This document shows, piece by piece, positions 7,745 to 17,039 of a stretch of DNA of 64,000 nucleotides; the stretch's first letter is position 1; every line of letters starts with the position of its first letter. The notes under the pieces were generated by a model. It saw only the letters and a list, made by a program, of their open reading frames with translations. It ran no database searches and was not told where the DNA came from. Origin of the DNA: JAXGPP01 sp040766885. GTDB lineage: Bacteria; Planctomycetota; Planctomycetia; Pirellulales; Thermoguttaceae. Position numbers and translations under genes: made by a program. The stretch spans positions 186,001-250,000 of the forward strand of contig JAXGPP010000002.1 in the NCBI GenBank assembly GCA_040766885.1. The letters are read 5' to 3'.

Positions 7745-8350
7745 TGTTTCGCTCAATCTTGCTTTCAGAACCACTTTCAGAAACCACTTTTCTTGCCTTG
7801 CCGATCGCCAGCCTACCGGCTGCGCCAGACGCGGCCGCGATTTCTCAACCCCCTCCCTGATCCCCGATCTCTCCGCGCCGTCGGTGGCTCATTACCCTTC
7901 ACCCCCACCGGCCCGTCACCCCGCTTTTCATTTTGCATTTTTGCAGTTCTCAATCCCCCAGTTCCCCACCACTTCCTCGTTTCCTCCCCCACTGAATTCT
8001 CTGGTCTCTGCGGTTCACTTCTCCAGTCGCGGCGGGGACTGGACCGTTCGCCCCTGCTGGCATGTCGAGAACGACCCACACCGCGAACTGAAGGGAGGGT
8101 GGACTTGGAAGCGCAGCGATAGGGCCGCGATCGGGCGGTGCAACCAGGCCGGATCACGCTCACCTCGGTGGCGTTCAACATCGCCCCCGCCACCCGCGTC
8201 GTCAGCGCCCGTAGCTGTCACCGCGTTATCTTCAGTTCCGGTCCAGAATGAAGCCTGTAGACAGGCCTTCAGCTGGAAGGTAGCGTGGATACGGGGCTCC
8301 CAGGGGCGCGACGCTCTCGGTCGATCCATTGCACCCGCCAAGAGACAGCG
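7745..8350. other. Noncoding stretch between ftsH and the next plus-strand gene
   Basis: About 600 bases. Overlapping short frames on both strands have no domain-like sequence and are poor in hydrophobic runs. The segment 7850-7990 is C/T-rich with many ccc-ttc runs. No tRNA, strong hairpin or clear repeat was found. Confidence 0.5.
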
Positions 8351-8728
8351 ATGCCCGGAAAGAACAACGCACCGACTGACGAAGAGGACCGCATCCGAGC
8401 GGTGTTCGGGCTCCCAAGCCAGGCTCCTTTGCCGAAGGTCAGTAAGGAGACGCTCCTGCGGTATCATGATTACTTGCTTGGCAGATTATCGTTCCCCTTC
8501 CAGGCGCTTTACGCTGAGTCGGCCCCACCTGTGCGGCAGATCATGCGATACGTCAGCGTGATCGGCCTCTCTGAGAGCCGGACGCGGCGAAACTACGGGC
8601 TGTTCTGCAGAGTCGAGCTTGACGATGCCATCGTGGAACTGCCGCTGTCAGAAATGGCGGTGAAGGAGGACGCCCCGAATCGGCAGTTGATCGACGACTA
8701 TCTGTATTGGCTCTGGAACAGCCACTGA
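8351..8728 (+). CDS. Conserved hypothetical protein, 125 aa
   Basis: I do not recognise a named family. From the ATG at 8351 (MPGKNNAPTDEEDRI) the protein is acidic, without signal peptide or TM. It has a RYHDYLLGRLSFPFQALY segment and a C-terminal NRQLIDDYLYWLWNSH. The pattern (Y-x-x-Y-L ... FPF then a beta-rich segment and a final D-D-Y-x-x-W) recalls small planctomycete proteins sometimes labelled 'calcium-binding', but no EF-hand is visible. The longer frame opening at 8285 gives an Arg/Ser-rich extension that looks noncoding, so I prefer 8351. It precedes the Ca2+-ATPase by 239 bases on the same strand. Confidence 0.65.
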   Translation: MPGKNNAPTDEEDRIRAVFGLPSQAPLPKVSKETLLRYHDYLLGRLSFPFQALYAESAPPVRQIMRYVSVIGLSESRTRRNYGLFCRVELDDAIVELPLSEMAVKEDAPNRQLIDDYLYWLWNSH

Positions 8729-8967
8729 TGCATTCGCCGGAGATATGAGAGCACCCAGGAACGATCGGCCGCGGCGGTGAGCGAAATGGCACGGCGCGCC
8801 CCAATCAGCCGGAGGAGCCCTGACGGGGGAGCTCTGCCCGGATAGAATACGGGGGAAGTTTTTTTCTGCCCCCCTCCATGCTGCTCCAATGCGCGCCCGG
8901 GCCGCGCCGCAGTGGCGATGGTCGGGGCATTGGGCGCGACTGCATCCAACCGAGAAGGATACGATGG

Positions 8968-11778
8968 ATGAGCACCGGCGCAGCACCAGGCGGCACTTCC
9001 GCACCTTACCGACAGCCGGTTGACGACGTCCTCGCAGCGTTTGAGACCGATCTTCATCGCGGTCTCAGCGAGGGGGAAGCGGGCGTCCGGCGGGAGCGGT
9101 ATGGGCGGAACGAGTTGGCGGCGGAGAAGCCGGTGCCCGAGTGGCGGAAGTTCGTCGCGCAGTTCTCCGACACGCTGGTCATCCTGCTGTTGGTGGCCAC
9201 GGGCATCTCGGCGGCGCTCTGGCTGTACGAGCGCGAGTCGCCGCTGCCATACGAGGCGATGGCGATCCTGAGCGTTGTGCTCCTCAACGCCATTCTGGGC
9301 TACGTGCAGCAATCGCGGGCGGAGGCGGCCGTGGCGGCGCTGCGCGCGATGGCCGCCGACGAAGCCGCGGTAATCCGCGACGGCCAGCAGCGGCGGATTC
9401 CCTCGGCGGAACTTGTGCCCGGCGATGTCATTCTCATTGAGGAAGGAGACACGATCCCTGCGGACGCGCGGCTGGTTCACACGACCGCGCTACAGGCGGC
9501 CGAAGCGGCGCTGACCGGCGAGAGCCTGCCGGTGCCAAAGGACACCGCGCCGATCGGCGAGGAGGTGCCGCTGGGCGACCGGCACAACATGGTTTTCAGC
9601 GGCACGGTGGCTACTTATGGGCGCGGCACCGCCGTGGTCACGGCGACCGGCATGGACACCGAGATGGGGCGGATCGCAGGGATGCTGCACGTGACGGCCG
9701 ACGAGACTACGCCGCTCGAAGAAGAGCTTGACCGCGTCGGCAAGCTGCTCGGCGTCGTGGTTGTCGCGATTGCGATCGTGATGATCGCCACGATCATCCT
9801 GGTGGAACACGTGCGCGGCCTTTCCGCGCTGTTCGACGTATTGATCCTGGGCGTGGCGCTGGCAGTGGCCGCGGTGCCGGAGGGCCTGCCGGCCGTGGTG
9901 ACGGCGGTCCTGGCGATGGGCGTGCAGCGCATGGCCAGGCGCGGGGCCATTGTGCGCCGCCTGGCTGCCGTGGAGACGCTCGGATCGGCCAATATCATCG
10001 CCTCGGACAAGACCGGGACGCTGACCAGGAACGAGATGACGGTTCGGGCGGTGGTTACCGCCAGCGGACGCGTGGACTTTGCCGGCACCGGGTACGAGCC
10101 GACGGGCGGGATTCACGTCGCGGGCGACGGGACGCTTGACGGACCGCTGCGTTTCGAACTGGAGCGGGCACTGGCGGTCGCCGATCGCGCCAACAACGCG
10201 GTGCTGGAGCAGCGCGATGGACGGTGGACGATTCAGGGCGACCCGACGGAAGGCGCGCTGGTGGTCGCGGCGCGCAAGGCAGGATTATCCGCCGAGACGC
10301 TCGAAACGCGGCTGGAGCGCGTCGGCGAAGTGCCTTTTTCATCGGCGCGCAAGCTGATGAGCACGATCCACACCGATGCCGAGCGGCGCGACCGGCTGCT
10401 TGTCTTCACCAAGGGCGCACCCGACGTACTGCTGGCCCGCTGCCGGCAGGAACTGGTCGGCGAGCAACTCCGCCCGATCTCCGACGAGCGGCGCGCCGCC
10501 ATACTCGAGAAGAACGAGGAGCTGGCGGGCCAAGCCCTGCGGACGCTCGGCGTGGCGGCGAGGGAACTGCCCGCCGACGCTTTCGACCACGACGAGGCCG
10601 ATGAGGAGGTGGAACACAACCTGGTCTTCCTGGGTTTGATTGGCATGATCGACCCGCCGCGCGAGGAGGTGAAGCGGGCGGTGGCGCGAGCTCGCGGCGC
10701 CGGCATCCGCCCGATGATGATCACCGGCGACCATCCCAAAACGGCATCGGTCATTGCGGCCGAACTGGGCATCTCCACGGACGGCCGAGTTGTCACGGGC
10801 AGCGAACTGCAGAAGCTGTCGGACGAGGCACTGGTCCGGACCGTCCACGAGGTCTCCGTCTACGCGCGGGTGAACCCGGAGCACAAGCTGCGCATCGTTG
10901 ATGCGCTGCAGGCCAACGGCGACACCGTGGCGATGACCGGCGACGGAGTCAACGACGCGCCGGCGCTGAAGTCGGCGGACATCGGCGTGGCGATGGGGAT
11001 TACCGGCACGGATGTCTCGAAGGAAGCGGCCGACGTGGTGCTGACCGACGACAACTTCGCCACGATTGTGGTGGCGGTTGAAGAGGGGCGGGCCATTTTC
11101 GCCAATATCCGCAAGTTCCTGCACTACCTGCTGTCGTCGAACATCGGCGAGGTGATGACGATGTTCTTCGGCGTGCTGCTGGCAAAGCTGATTGACCTGC
11201 AATCGGAGGAGGATGCCGTCGTGCTGCCGCTGCTGGCGACGCACATCCTGTGGATCAACCTGGTGACCGACGGCGCCCCGGCCCTGGCACTGGGCGTTGA
11301 TCCTGCGGATCCCGACGTAATGAACCAGCCGCCGCGCCCGCCGAGCGAGGGTGTCATCACGTGGCGGATGTGGACGAGGATCTTCTTCGTAGGGGCGATC
11401 ATGGCCGTGGGGACATTGCTCGTGCTCGACGCCTCGCTGCCGGGCGGCCTGCTGGAAGGCTCGGGCACATTGCGCTACGCGCAGACGATGGCCTTCACCA
11501 CGCTCATGATGTTCCAGATCTTCAACGTTTTCAACGCGAGATCGGATGAACGAAGCGCCTTCCATGGCTTGTTTCACAACGTGTGGCTGTGGGGCGCCAT
11601 CGGCCTGTCGATCCTGCTCCAGGTGGCCGTGGTTCACGCGCCGTTTCTGCAGCGAGCGTTTTCCACGACGAGCCTCGGCCTGGGCGATTGGCTGCTTTGC
11701 ATAGCCGTAAGCAGTTCCGTGCTCTGGCTGCAGGAGTTGAGCAAGGCCGTCACGCGGGCCATTGGCCGTTCAGCATGA
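8968..11778 (+). CDS. P-type cation-transporting ATPase, P2A (Ca2+) type
   Basis: It couples ATP hydrolysis to cation export, most likely Ca2+, across the inner membrane. The 936-residue protein has the cation-ATPase N domain, an actuator TGES loop (LTGESLP), the phosphorylated Asp347 in DKTGTLT and the hinge TGDGVNDAPAL. TM4 has the PEGLP motif preceded by VAAV (P2A/SERCA-like), and TM6 has NLVTDGAPALALG, matching the N-x-x-x-D calcium ligands. The C-terminal four TM helices are present. I chose ATG 8968 because AGAAGGAT lies 8-9 bases upstream; the frame is open 90 bases further but reads as noncoding. Mn2+ or mixed specificity is possible. dcd follows 42 bases after the stop. Confidence 0.93.
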   Translation: MSTGAAPGGTSAPYRQPVDDVLAAFETDLHRGLSEGEAGVRRERYGRNELAAEKPVPEWRKFVAQFSDTLVILLLVATGISAALWLYERESPLPYEAMAILSVVLLNAILGYVQQSRAEAAVAALRAMAADEAAVIRDGQQRRIPSAELVPGDVILIEEGDTIPADARLVHTTALQAAEAALTGESLPVPKDTAPIGEEVPLGDRHNMVFSGTVATYGRGTAVVTATGMDTEMGRIAGMLHVTADETTPLEEELDRVGKLLGVVVVAIAIVMIATIILVEHVRGLSALFDVLILGVALAVAAVPEGLPAVVTAVLAMGVQRMARRGAIVRRLAAVETLGSANIIASDKTGTLTRNEMTVRAVVTASGRVDFAGTGYEPTGGIHVAGDGTLDGPLRFELERALAVADRANNAVLEQRDGRWTIQGDPTEGALVVAARKAGLSAETLETRLERVGEVPFSSARKLMSTIHTDAERRDRLLVFTKGAPDVLLARCRQELVGEQLRPISDERRAAILEKNEELAGQALRTLGVAARELPADAFDHDEADEEVEHNLVFLGLIGMIDPPREEVKRAVARARGAGIRPMMITGDHPKTASVIAAELGISTDGRVVTGSELQKLSDEALVRTVHEVSVYARVNPEHKLRIVDALQANGDTVAMTGDGVNDAPALKSADIGVAMGITGTDVSKEAADVVLTDDNFATIVVAVEEGRAIFANIRKFLHYLLSSNIGEVMTMFFGVLLAKLIDLQSEEDAVVLPLLATHILWINLVTDGAPALALGVDPADPDVMNQPPRPPSEGVITWRMWTRIFFVGAIMAVGTLLVLDASLPGGLLEGSGTLRYAQTMAFTTLMMFQIFNVFNARSDERSAFHGLFHNVWLWGAIGLSILLQVAVVHAPFLQRAFSTTSLGLGDWLLCIAVSSSVLWLQELSKAVTRAIGRSA

Positions 11779-11820
11779 AGTTCAGTGGCAATACGGCACG
11801 ACGACAGAGGTGTGGCAGAC

Positions 11821-12339
11821 ATGAGCATCCTGATCGGCGAGGAGATCGAGAAGGCCCTGGAAGATGGATCGATCCGGATTGAACCGCTCGAACGATCGCA
11901 GGTCGGGCCGGGGTCCGTCGATCTTACGCTGGGGAACGATTTCCGGGTTTTCAAGAAGCGGTCCAAGGTGTACCACGTCCGGAACGACTCTCGGTTCGAG
12001 GACATCACGCGGAGCGTTCACGTGGAGAGCGGCAGCTTCCTGGTGATCAAGCCGGGCGAGATGGTCCTCGGGATCACGCGGGAGAAGATCACGCTGGCCG
12101 ACAACATTTCGGGCCGCCTGGAGGGAAGGAGCCGGTTTGCGCGATTTGGCTTGGCGGTCCATGTCACGGCGGGCTTCATGCACCCGGGGATCTCGAACCA
12201 CCAGGTGCTGGAAATCGTGAATCTCGGGCATGCGCCACTGGCCCTGTATCCGGACACCCGGATCTGCCAGTTCGTGTTCGAACGATGCGACGGCCATGCG
12301 AAGTATCAGGGGAGATTCGCCGCGCAGGACAAGCCGTGA
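11821..12339 (+). CDS. dcd: dCTP deaminase
   Basis: It converts dCTP to dUTP (or dUMP in bifunctional forms) for thymidylate synthesis. The 172-residue protein carries the dCTP deaminase/dUTPase fold: PGSVDLTLGNDF near residue 25, the substrate loop EGRSRFARFGLAVHVTAG, HPG, and LEIVN with the general-base Glu. The C-terminal CQFVFERC and the KYQGRF segment, which closes over the triphosphate, are present. The ATG at 11821 gives the canonical MSILIGEEIEKAL start; the upstream in-frame ATG at 11785 adds 12 poorly conserved residues. It lies close behind the cation ATPase and may be co-transcribed. Confidence 0.93.
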   Translation: MSILIGEEIEKALEDGSIRIEPLERSQVGPGSVDLTLGNDFRVFKKRSKVYHVRNDSRFEDITRSVHVESGSFLVIKPGEMVLGITREKITLADNISGRLEGRSRFARFGLAVHVTAGFMHPGISNHQVLEIVNLGHAPLALYPDTRICQFVFERCDGHAKYQGRFAAQDKP

Positions 12340-12507
12340 GCGCGGGCCGCGATCCTTGATCTCGCCGCGGCCGGTGTCGAAAGCCGCCGCGCGCATTCCT
12401 CGTCGGGATAGACGGTGGAACAGGCGTCGATGACAATGGCCGCTGAAGGCCCGGCCGGTTCAGGCCCGGTGTACAGGGGAACGCTTCGATCAATCGGGAG
12501 CAACGAA

Positions 12508-14421
12508 ATGTCGCTTCGAGAGCGGCGGGGTTGGATGGCGGTGGTCGGCGCAGGAATCGCGTTCGCTGTGGCGACGCACTTCGCTGACGGGGCCGGAACA
12601 CCAGGCACAAGCCCGCCGGAATCCAAGTGGACGTTTCCCGCGGCTGGCGATGTGGACTTAGGCGGACCGCTCGGGACGGCGTATCGCCGCGGGGTGGCGC
12701 GGCTGAGAGAAGACCCGTACCGTTCGGTCGCCTACCTGCGGGCCGACGTATCGTTCGAAATGGAGCGGCGATTCACCAATTACAGCGGTGACATTTCGGG
12801 ACGCTTTCTGGAGATCGCCAGCCGGCTTTCTCCACCCGGCCGAATCGAGCCTGACACGCTGGCCGAACTGCTGGCGACGGTGACGCGTTACCAACAGGCC
12901 GACGGGCATTTCGGCCGCCCGATCGATTGGAGCGATCCGGTCGATTCGGCGGAGAATTCAACGGCGGCAAGGGCGACGAAGACACCGATCTTGTGGGGCA
13001 ATTCGCGACTCCTGGTGGGGCTTCTGGAGGCGCATGCCGCGACGGGCCGCCCCGAGTTGCTCCGGGCGGCGCGGGGCATCGGCGATTTCTACGTGAGCAC
13101 CGCCGATCAACTGATGGACCCGGCAAGAGAAGCCCAGTACCGGGCAACGGGCTCGTATGCGGAAGGGTACGTCACCGATTACTTCCCGGCGATTGAAGGG
13201 CTGGTGCGGCTTTATCATGCGACTCACGAGGCACGCTACCTCGAGCAGGCCGAGCGCATGGCCGAGTTCTTCCGACGTTTTGACAGACTGCCGATCGATC
13301 ACAGCCACGGCAACCTGATTGCCCACCACGGCCTGCTTCTGCTTTACGAGACCACGGGCAAGCCCGAGTACCTTGCGCGGCCGCTGGCACGATGGCAGGA
13401 AGCAATTGAGGGGGGCTATGTGTGGCCGACCGGCGGTGTGGGAGAGAAGTTCCACGTGGCCTGCGCTACCGACGAAGGCTGTTCGGAGGCCGATTGGCTC
13501 CGACTGAACCTCGATCTGTGGCGGATCACTGGTGAAACGCGGTTTCTTGATTCCGCAGAGCGACTGCTTGCCAATCACTATCCGATGAACCGCGCGGCCA
13601 ACGGCGGCTACGGTCATCACCAGTTCGTCTGCGACGACGAGGGGCCGCTCGTCGTGAAGCCCGACTTTACTGAAGCGGTGTGGTGCTGCACGTTTCATGG
13701 CCTGCTGGGCATCGATACGCTCAAGCGCTACATCGTCGTGGGCTCCGAGCAGGGCATTGTGGTCAATTTCCCTCTCGAAGCTACGGTGAATGTCCGGGCC
13801 GGCGGGGGCTTGTGGAAGGTGACCGTCCGCCGGCTTGACGAGACGGATGGCGCGATCTCCTGCGGAGTGGCGATTGAGCCGCTCGAGGCGAACGCGGCAG
13901 CGCCCGCGGTGCTTTTCCGCCGCCCCGACTGGGCGGAACAGGTGCTGGTTCACGATCTGGCGAAGCAACCGCTCGAAGCGGGCGAGGACCAGGGTTATCT
14001 GCACCTGGATGTGCCGGTTGGTGCAGCGGGAGAACGGACCGTAACCTTCACCTTCGGCCCACGCATCGAGGATCGCCGTATGCGGCCTCGGCAATCGGCC
14101 GGGGCGAAAGTGGAGCGTCTACGCGGAGTGGTTCTCTGCAACGGTCCGCACGTGCTGCTGGCCAATGCCGATCAGCCACGGCCGACGATCGTGCTCCCGG
14201 CCGACCAGCGGGGCCGGCCGCGGTTGCCGATGTCGGAGGGGGGGCGATACCGCGTCGCCACGACCGGGAGCACTGATATTTCGGCGGCGGAGTCACGTCG
14301 TTTGTTGGACAGGCCCGGCACGCTTCCAATGGCGCCCTGGGAGGGCATCGATCCCAACCGTCCCGCGGCGATAGTCTTCGATCTGGTCCTGGTGCCCGAT
14401 ACAGCAGCCGCGCCCGACTGA
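12508..14421 (+). CDS. GH127-family beta-L-arabinofuranosidase-like enzyme
   Basis: A 637-residue exported enzyme (hydrophobic stretch WMAVVGAGIAFAVATHFA near the N-terminus). It has the (alpha/alpha)6 barrel pattern of GH127/DUF1680 proteins. The metal-thiolate centre of GH127 (Glu-x-Cys ... Cys-Cys, with a Cys nucleophile) is visible as Glu323 and Cys325 in TDEGCSEADWL and Cys393-Cys394 in WCCTFHG. The C-terminal third is beta-rich. Expected reaction: release of L-arabinofuranose from beta-linked arabino-oligosaccharides. The ATG at 12508 has GGGAG upstream; earlier in-frame ATGs (12415) give a low-quality N-terminus without a signal. A GH51-like arabinofuranosidase elsewhere in the window would complement it. 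Confidence 0.85.
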   Translation: MSLRERRGWMAVVGAGIAFAVATHFADGAGTPGTSPPESKWTFPAAGDVDLGGPLGTAYRRGVARLREDPYRSVAYLRADVSFEMERRFTNYSGDISGRFLEIASRLSPPGRIEPDTLAELLATVTRYQQADGHFGRPIDWSDPVDSAENSTAARATKTPILWGNSRLLVGLLEAHAATGRPELLRAARGIGDFYVSTADQLMDPAREAQYRATGSYAEGYVTDYFPAIEGLVRLYHATHEARYLEQAERMAEFFRRFDRLPIDHSHGNLIAHHGLLLLYETTGKPEYLARPLARWQEAIEGGYVWPTGGVGEKFHVACATDEGCSEADWLRLNLDLWRITGETRFLDSAERLLANHYPMNRAANGGYGHHQFVCDDEGPLVVKPDFTEAVWCCTFHGLLGIDTLKRYIVVGSEQGIVVNFPLEATVNVRAGGGLWKVTVRRLDETDGAISCGVAIEPLEANAAAPAVLFRRPDWAEQVLVHDLAKQPLEAGEDQGYLHLDVPVGAAGERTVTFTFGPRIEDRRMRPRQSAGAKVERLRGVVLCNGPHVLLANADQPRPTIVLPADQRGRPRLPMSEGGRYRVATTGSTDISAAESRRLLDRPGTLPMAPWEGIDPNRPAAIVFDLVLVPDTAAAPD

Positions 14422-14500
14422 GCCGGTTTGCGGCAGGCGTTTCCGCGCAAGACCTACGCGCAAGCCGGTTTGCGGTGACACAGCCAGTGGGTCCGGCGGA

Positions 14501-16771
14501 TCACCTCGCTATGCCGTTTGAGCTGGCAATAGCAGTCTCGTAAGCAAGCATTTGCAGTAACTCGTCATCGAGCGACCATTTTCCGTCGGGATCGTCGTTG
14601 TCGGTCCAGGCGGTGTCTTGCAGTGCGGCGTACAGCCACGCATTTACGCGGCCTGTCGCCGCCAAGCCATTTCCCTTCGGCGCGTCCAGCATCGGTTCAT
14701 ACTGACTTGCGGCGAGCAAGTCGACGTCGTCCGCGTCGGCGAGGGAGAGTCTCGCGGCGCTGCTCTTTGGCTTGACGGGTTTGGTGGCGCGATCGTCGTT
14801 TTCGATGCGGCCCCACGCAAAACCGCCCGTGCGGTTGGAGAGGTTGGGAATGTAGGCGTTCTCAACCGTCGCTTTGTCGAGCCAGACGCTGAATACCTCC
14901 CAGTCTTCTTTCACTGGGTCCCCGATCACCCAAACGGTGAACGTTCCGGAAGAGTCGCCTGCGGGAATCACGAGTTCATCTTCTGCAGCCACATAGTCTT
15001 TATAGTCTTCGCCAGCTTTCGCCGTGTTGTCTTCGGTGTGCCACTCGACGCTCACGGTGTCTTTGGCAGGCACCGAGAGGAGGACCGTAAATGTAAACGG
15101 CGTCAGCCCATCGTTGCCCTCGAGATACGCAACGTCGCTGATCGACATCGCCGGTTCATCCTCGAGGATTGTGACCATTGCCTGGGCATCGAGGAAAACG
15201 GCCGCCTGAACGCCCGCGCTGTTGCGGGGGTTGGCCAGGTTCACGTAGAAGTACTCGTTCCCCAGGTCGGTGTTATTGTTGACGTCGGCATTGACGCCGG
15301 CGAGCAGATCGCCCTTGACTTGGACCGTGACGACCTGGCTCGTCTTGCCCTCAGCAAACGACACCGTGCCCGCTGCCGTGATGAAATCCAGGCCGGCAGT
15401 GGCACTGTCGTTGTAGCAGCCAGTCGTGTAGTAATCCACGCTGACCGTCTGGCCGGGGCCGGGTGGCTCGGAAAGCGTGACCTCAAGTTGAACGGCGGTC
15501 GTTCCCGAGTCCCCCTCCGTCACGGAAACGTCGCCGATCGAAATCGTGGGGAGCGTGGCCGAGGTGCTCAGCAAAAAGCCTCGCAATGGCCACGAGTAGT
15601 GGTCCGTACGGGGGTCTTCACCTATGCCGACGATCTCCCCCTGGTCGTTGACGGCGTAAGCCTGGCGAAGTAGCCACCCGGAATCGGCCGGGATCATGGT
15701 GCTGAGATCGGTCATTCGGCCGTTCTGCCAGAGGAACGGGTGGGGATAGGTAGCAGCACCTTGTTCTGAGTATCCGACTACCAGCCCTGTGTCGCTGATG
15801 CCGAGGGCGTAGCTCGACACGTCCTTCGGCAGGGTCCCCAGGTCTTGCATCACTTCATTCTGCCAGAGGAAGGCATGCCAGCCCTGGTTGTTCCTTGCCC
15901 CGGCGGACGAGCCAACGATCTGCCCCTGATTGTTGATGTCGGTGACGTAGGTGTACTGCCGGCTGCCCAACGCACCGAGGTTCGTGACGTTGATCTCTCC
16001 GGTGTGGAAGCCATCATTGTCAGGGTCTTCCACAAGGAATCCCCATTGCCGCGAAACCTCGGCATATCCATCGCCATCCGCGTCTTCCAGGTACAGGCCA
16101 TTGGCGACAATCTGGTTGATGTCGTTGATGGCGGCGGCCTCGTGGATCCAGAAAGTCCCATTGCCGGGAAGGTCGGGGACTTCCAATGACGGGAAAATGG
16201 CGTTCAAGTCGGTCGTAACATACCCGCCTGAGCCGTCGCTTTCCCAGACGCAGGCATGTTCGGTCGAGTCAACGACCACCGTGCCGACCACGGTGCCGAG
16301 TTGGTTCACGCCGAGTGCCTCGCCGAGGACAGGGCTGGCGGCCGTGCCGAATATCTGCAATGTCCATGAGCAGCCAGTGGAGTCGGGGATCCACACGCAG
16401 GGCACCGTGGTAGTTGCCGATACGCCCCACTGGTAGGCCGTGCCGGCTATCAAGGCGTTGCTGCTGATTGCCTTGGCCAGAGCGCCGTCGTAGCCGGTCG
16501 GAACACCGAGGTCGGTCATGACCCCCGTGACACCCCCGGCCGAGGTTGGCGTCCAGACCATGGCGCGCTCTCCACAGTAGCCGACGACCTGGCCGGTGTT
16601 GTTGATGTCCTGGAATTGGCTGTGGAATTCGCCGGGAAGAAAGCCCAGATCGACCACCGAATAGCTGCTCAGCAGGAAACGGGGTTCGAGGTTCTCCAAG
16701 TGGAGAGGCTTGCGGGATCGCGCGGCTGGCCGGCGTCTGCAGTGCTTCAGAGCGACAAACATGACATTCAC
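14501..16771 (-). CDS. Large secreted HAF-repeat and Calx-beta protein with planctomycete LEPRFLLS leader
   Basis: A 756-residue protein. The N-terminus has a basic stretch and LENLEPRFLLSS, the leader motif common in planctomycete extracellular proteins. Residues about 35-400 contain repeated HAF-type units (D-L-G-x-x-x-G, I-N-x-x-G-Q-I-V-G, A-F-L-W), predicted beta-propeller-like. They are followed by two Calx-beta domains (about 410-560 and 560-680: ISIGDVSVTEGDSG, MSISDVAYLEGNDG; Ca2+-binding adhesion modules). A C-terminal WSLDDELLQMLAYETA tail recurs in such proteins. No TM or PEP-CTERM is present. Role is inferred to be surface or matrix. Translation may start at 16771 or at the ATG at 16762, which is better spaced from AGGGTGA. 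Confidence 0.8.
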   Translation of the reverse strand: MNVMFVALKHCRRRPAARSRKPLHLENLEPRFLLSSYSVVDLGFLPGEFHSQFQDINNTGQVVGYCGERAMVWTPTSAGGVTGVMTDLGVPTGYDGALAKAISSNALIAGTAYQWGVSATTTVPCVWIPDSTGCSWTLQIFGTAASPVLGEALGVNQLGTVVGTVVVDSTEHACVWESDGSGGYVTTDLNAIFPSLEVPDLPGNGTFWIHEAAAINDINQIVANGLYLEDADGDGYAEVSRQWGFLVEDPDNDGFHTGEINVTNLGALGSRQYTYVTDINNQGQIVGSSAGARNNQGWHAFLWQNEVMQDLGTLPKDVSSYALGISDTGLVVGYSEQGAATYPHPFLWQNGRMTDLSTMIPADSGWLLRQAYAVNDQGEIVGIGEDPRTDHYSWPLRGFLLSTSATLPTISIGDVSVTEGDSGTTAVQLEVTLSEPPGPGQTVSVDYYTTGCYNDSATAGLDFITAAGTVSFAEGKTSQVVTVQVKGDLLAGVNADVNNNTDLGNEYFYVNLANPRNSAGVQAAVFLDAQAMVTILEDEPAMSISDVAYLEGNDGLTPFTFTVLLSVPAKDTVSVEWHTEDNTAKAGEDYKDYVAAEDELVIPAGDSSGTFTVWVIGDPVKEDWEVFSVWLDKATVENAYIPNLSNRTGGFAWGRIENDDRATKPVKPKSSAARLSLADADDVDLLAASQYEPMLDAPKGNGLAATGRVNAWLYAALQDTAWTDNDDPDGKWSLDDELLQMLAYETAIASSNGIAR

Positions 16772-16781
16772 CCTGGTTTGG

Positions 16782-16840
16782 GCACGGTCCGCGCATTACC
16801 ATAAAGAAACGCCTTCGGGTTCGCGGCGCGCGGACCGTGC
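16782..16840 (-). repeat. 13-bp inverted repeat in the leader of the HAF/Calx-beta gene
   Basis: GCACGGTCCGCGC at 16782-16794 pairs perfectly with 16828-16840 across 33 bases, directly upstream of the start codon on the transcribed strand. A further perfect palindrome (gccgacgcgtcggc) lies at 16863-16876. Together they suggest a structured 5' leader, but I cannot match it to a riboswitch class. Confidence 0.6.
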
Positions 16841-17039
16841 GCTTGCGAGCCTTCCGGTCCCCGGCCGACGCGTCGGCGCCTGTCAGTGCTCTCCGCGCCG
16901 GCCGGCTTTGTTTTCTGGGGCAGGTGTCGGTCTCCTGGTGCAGTGCGGTACCTCAAAGCACCGCACACTCGCTTTCAGACTTGGTATTCAGCCCGGAGCA
17001 AGCCGTCGCCAATCACCGCCCGTGCGGATTGACCGCGGC

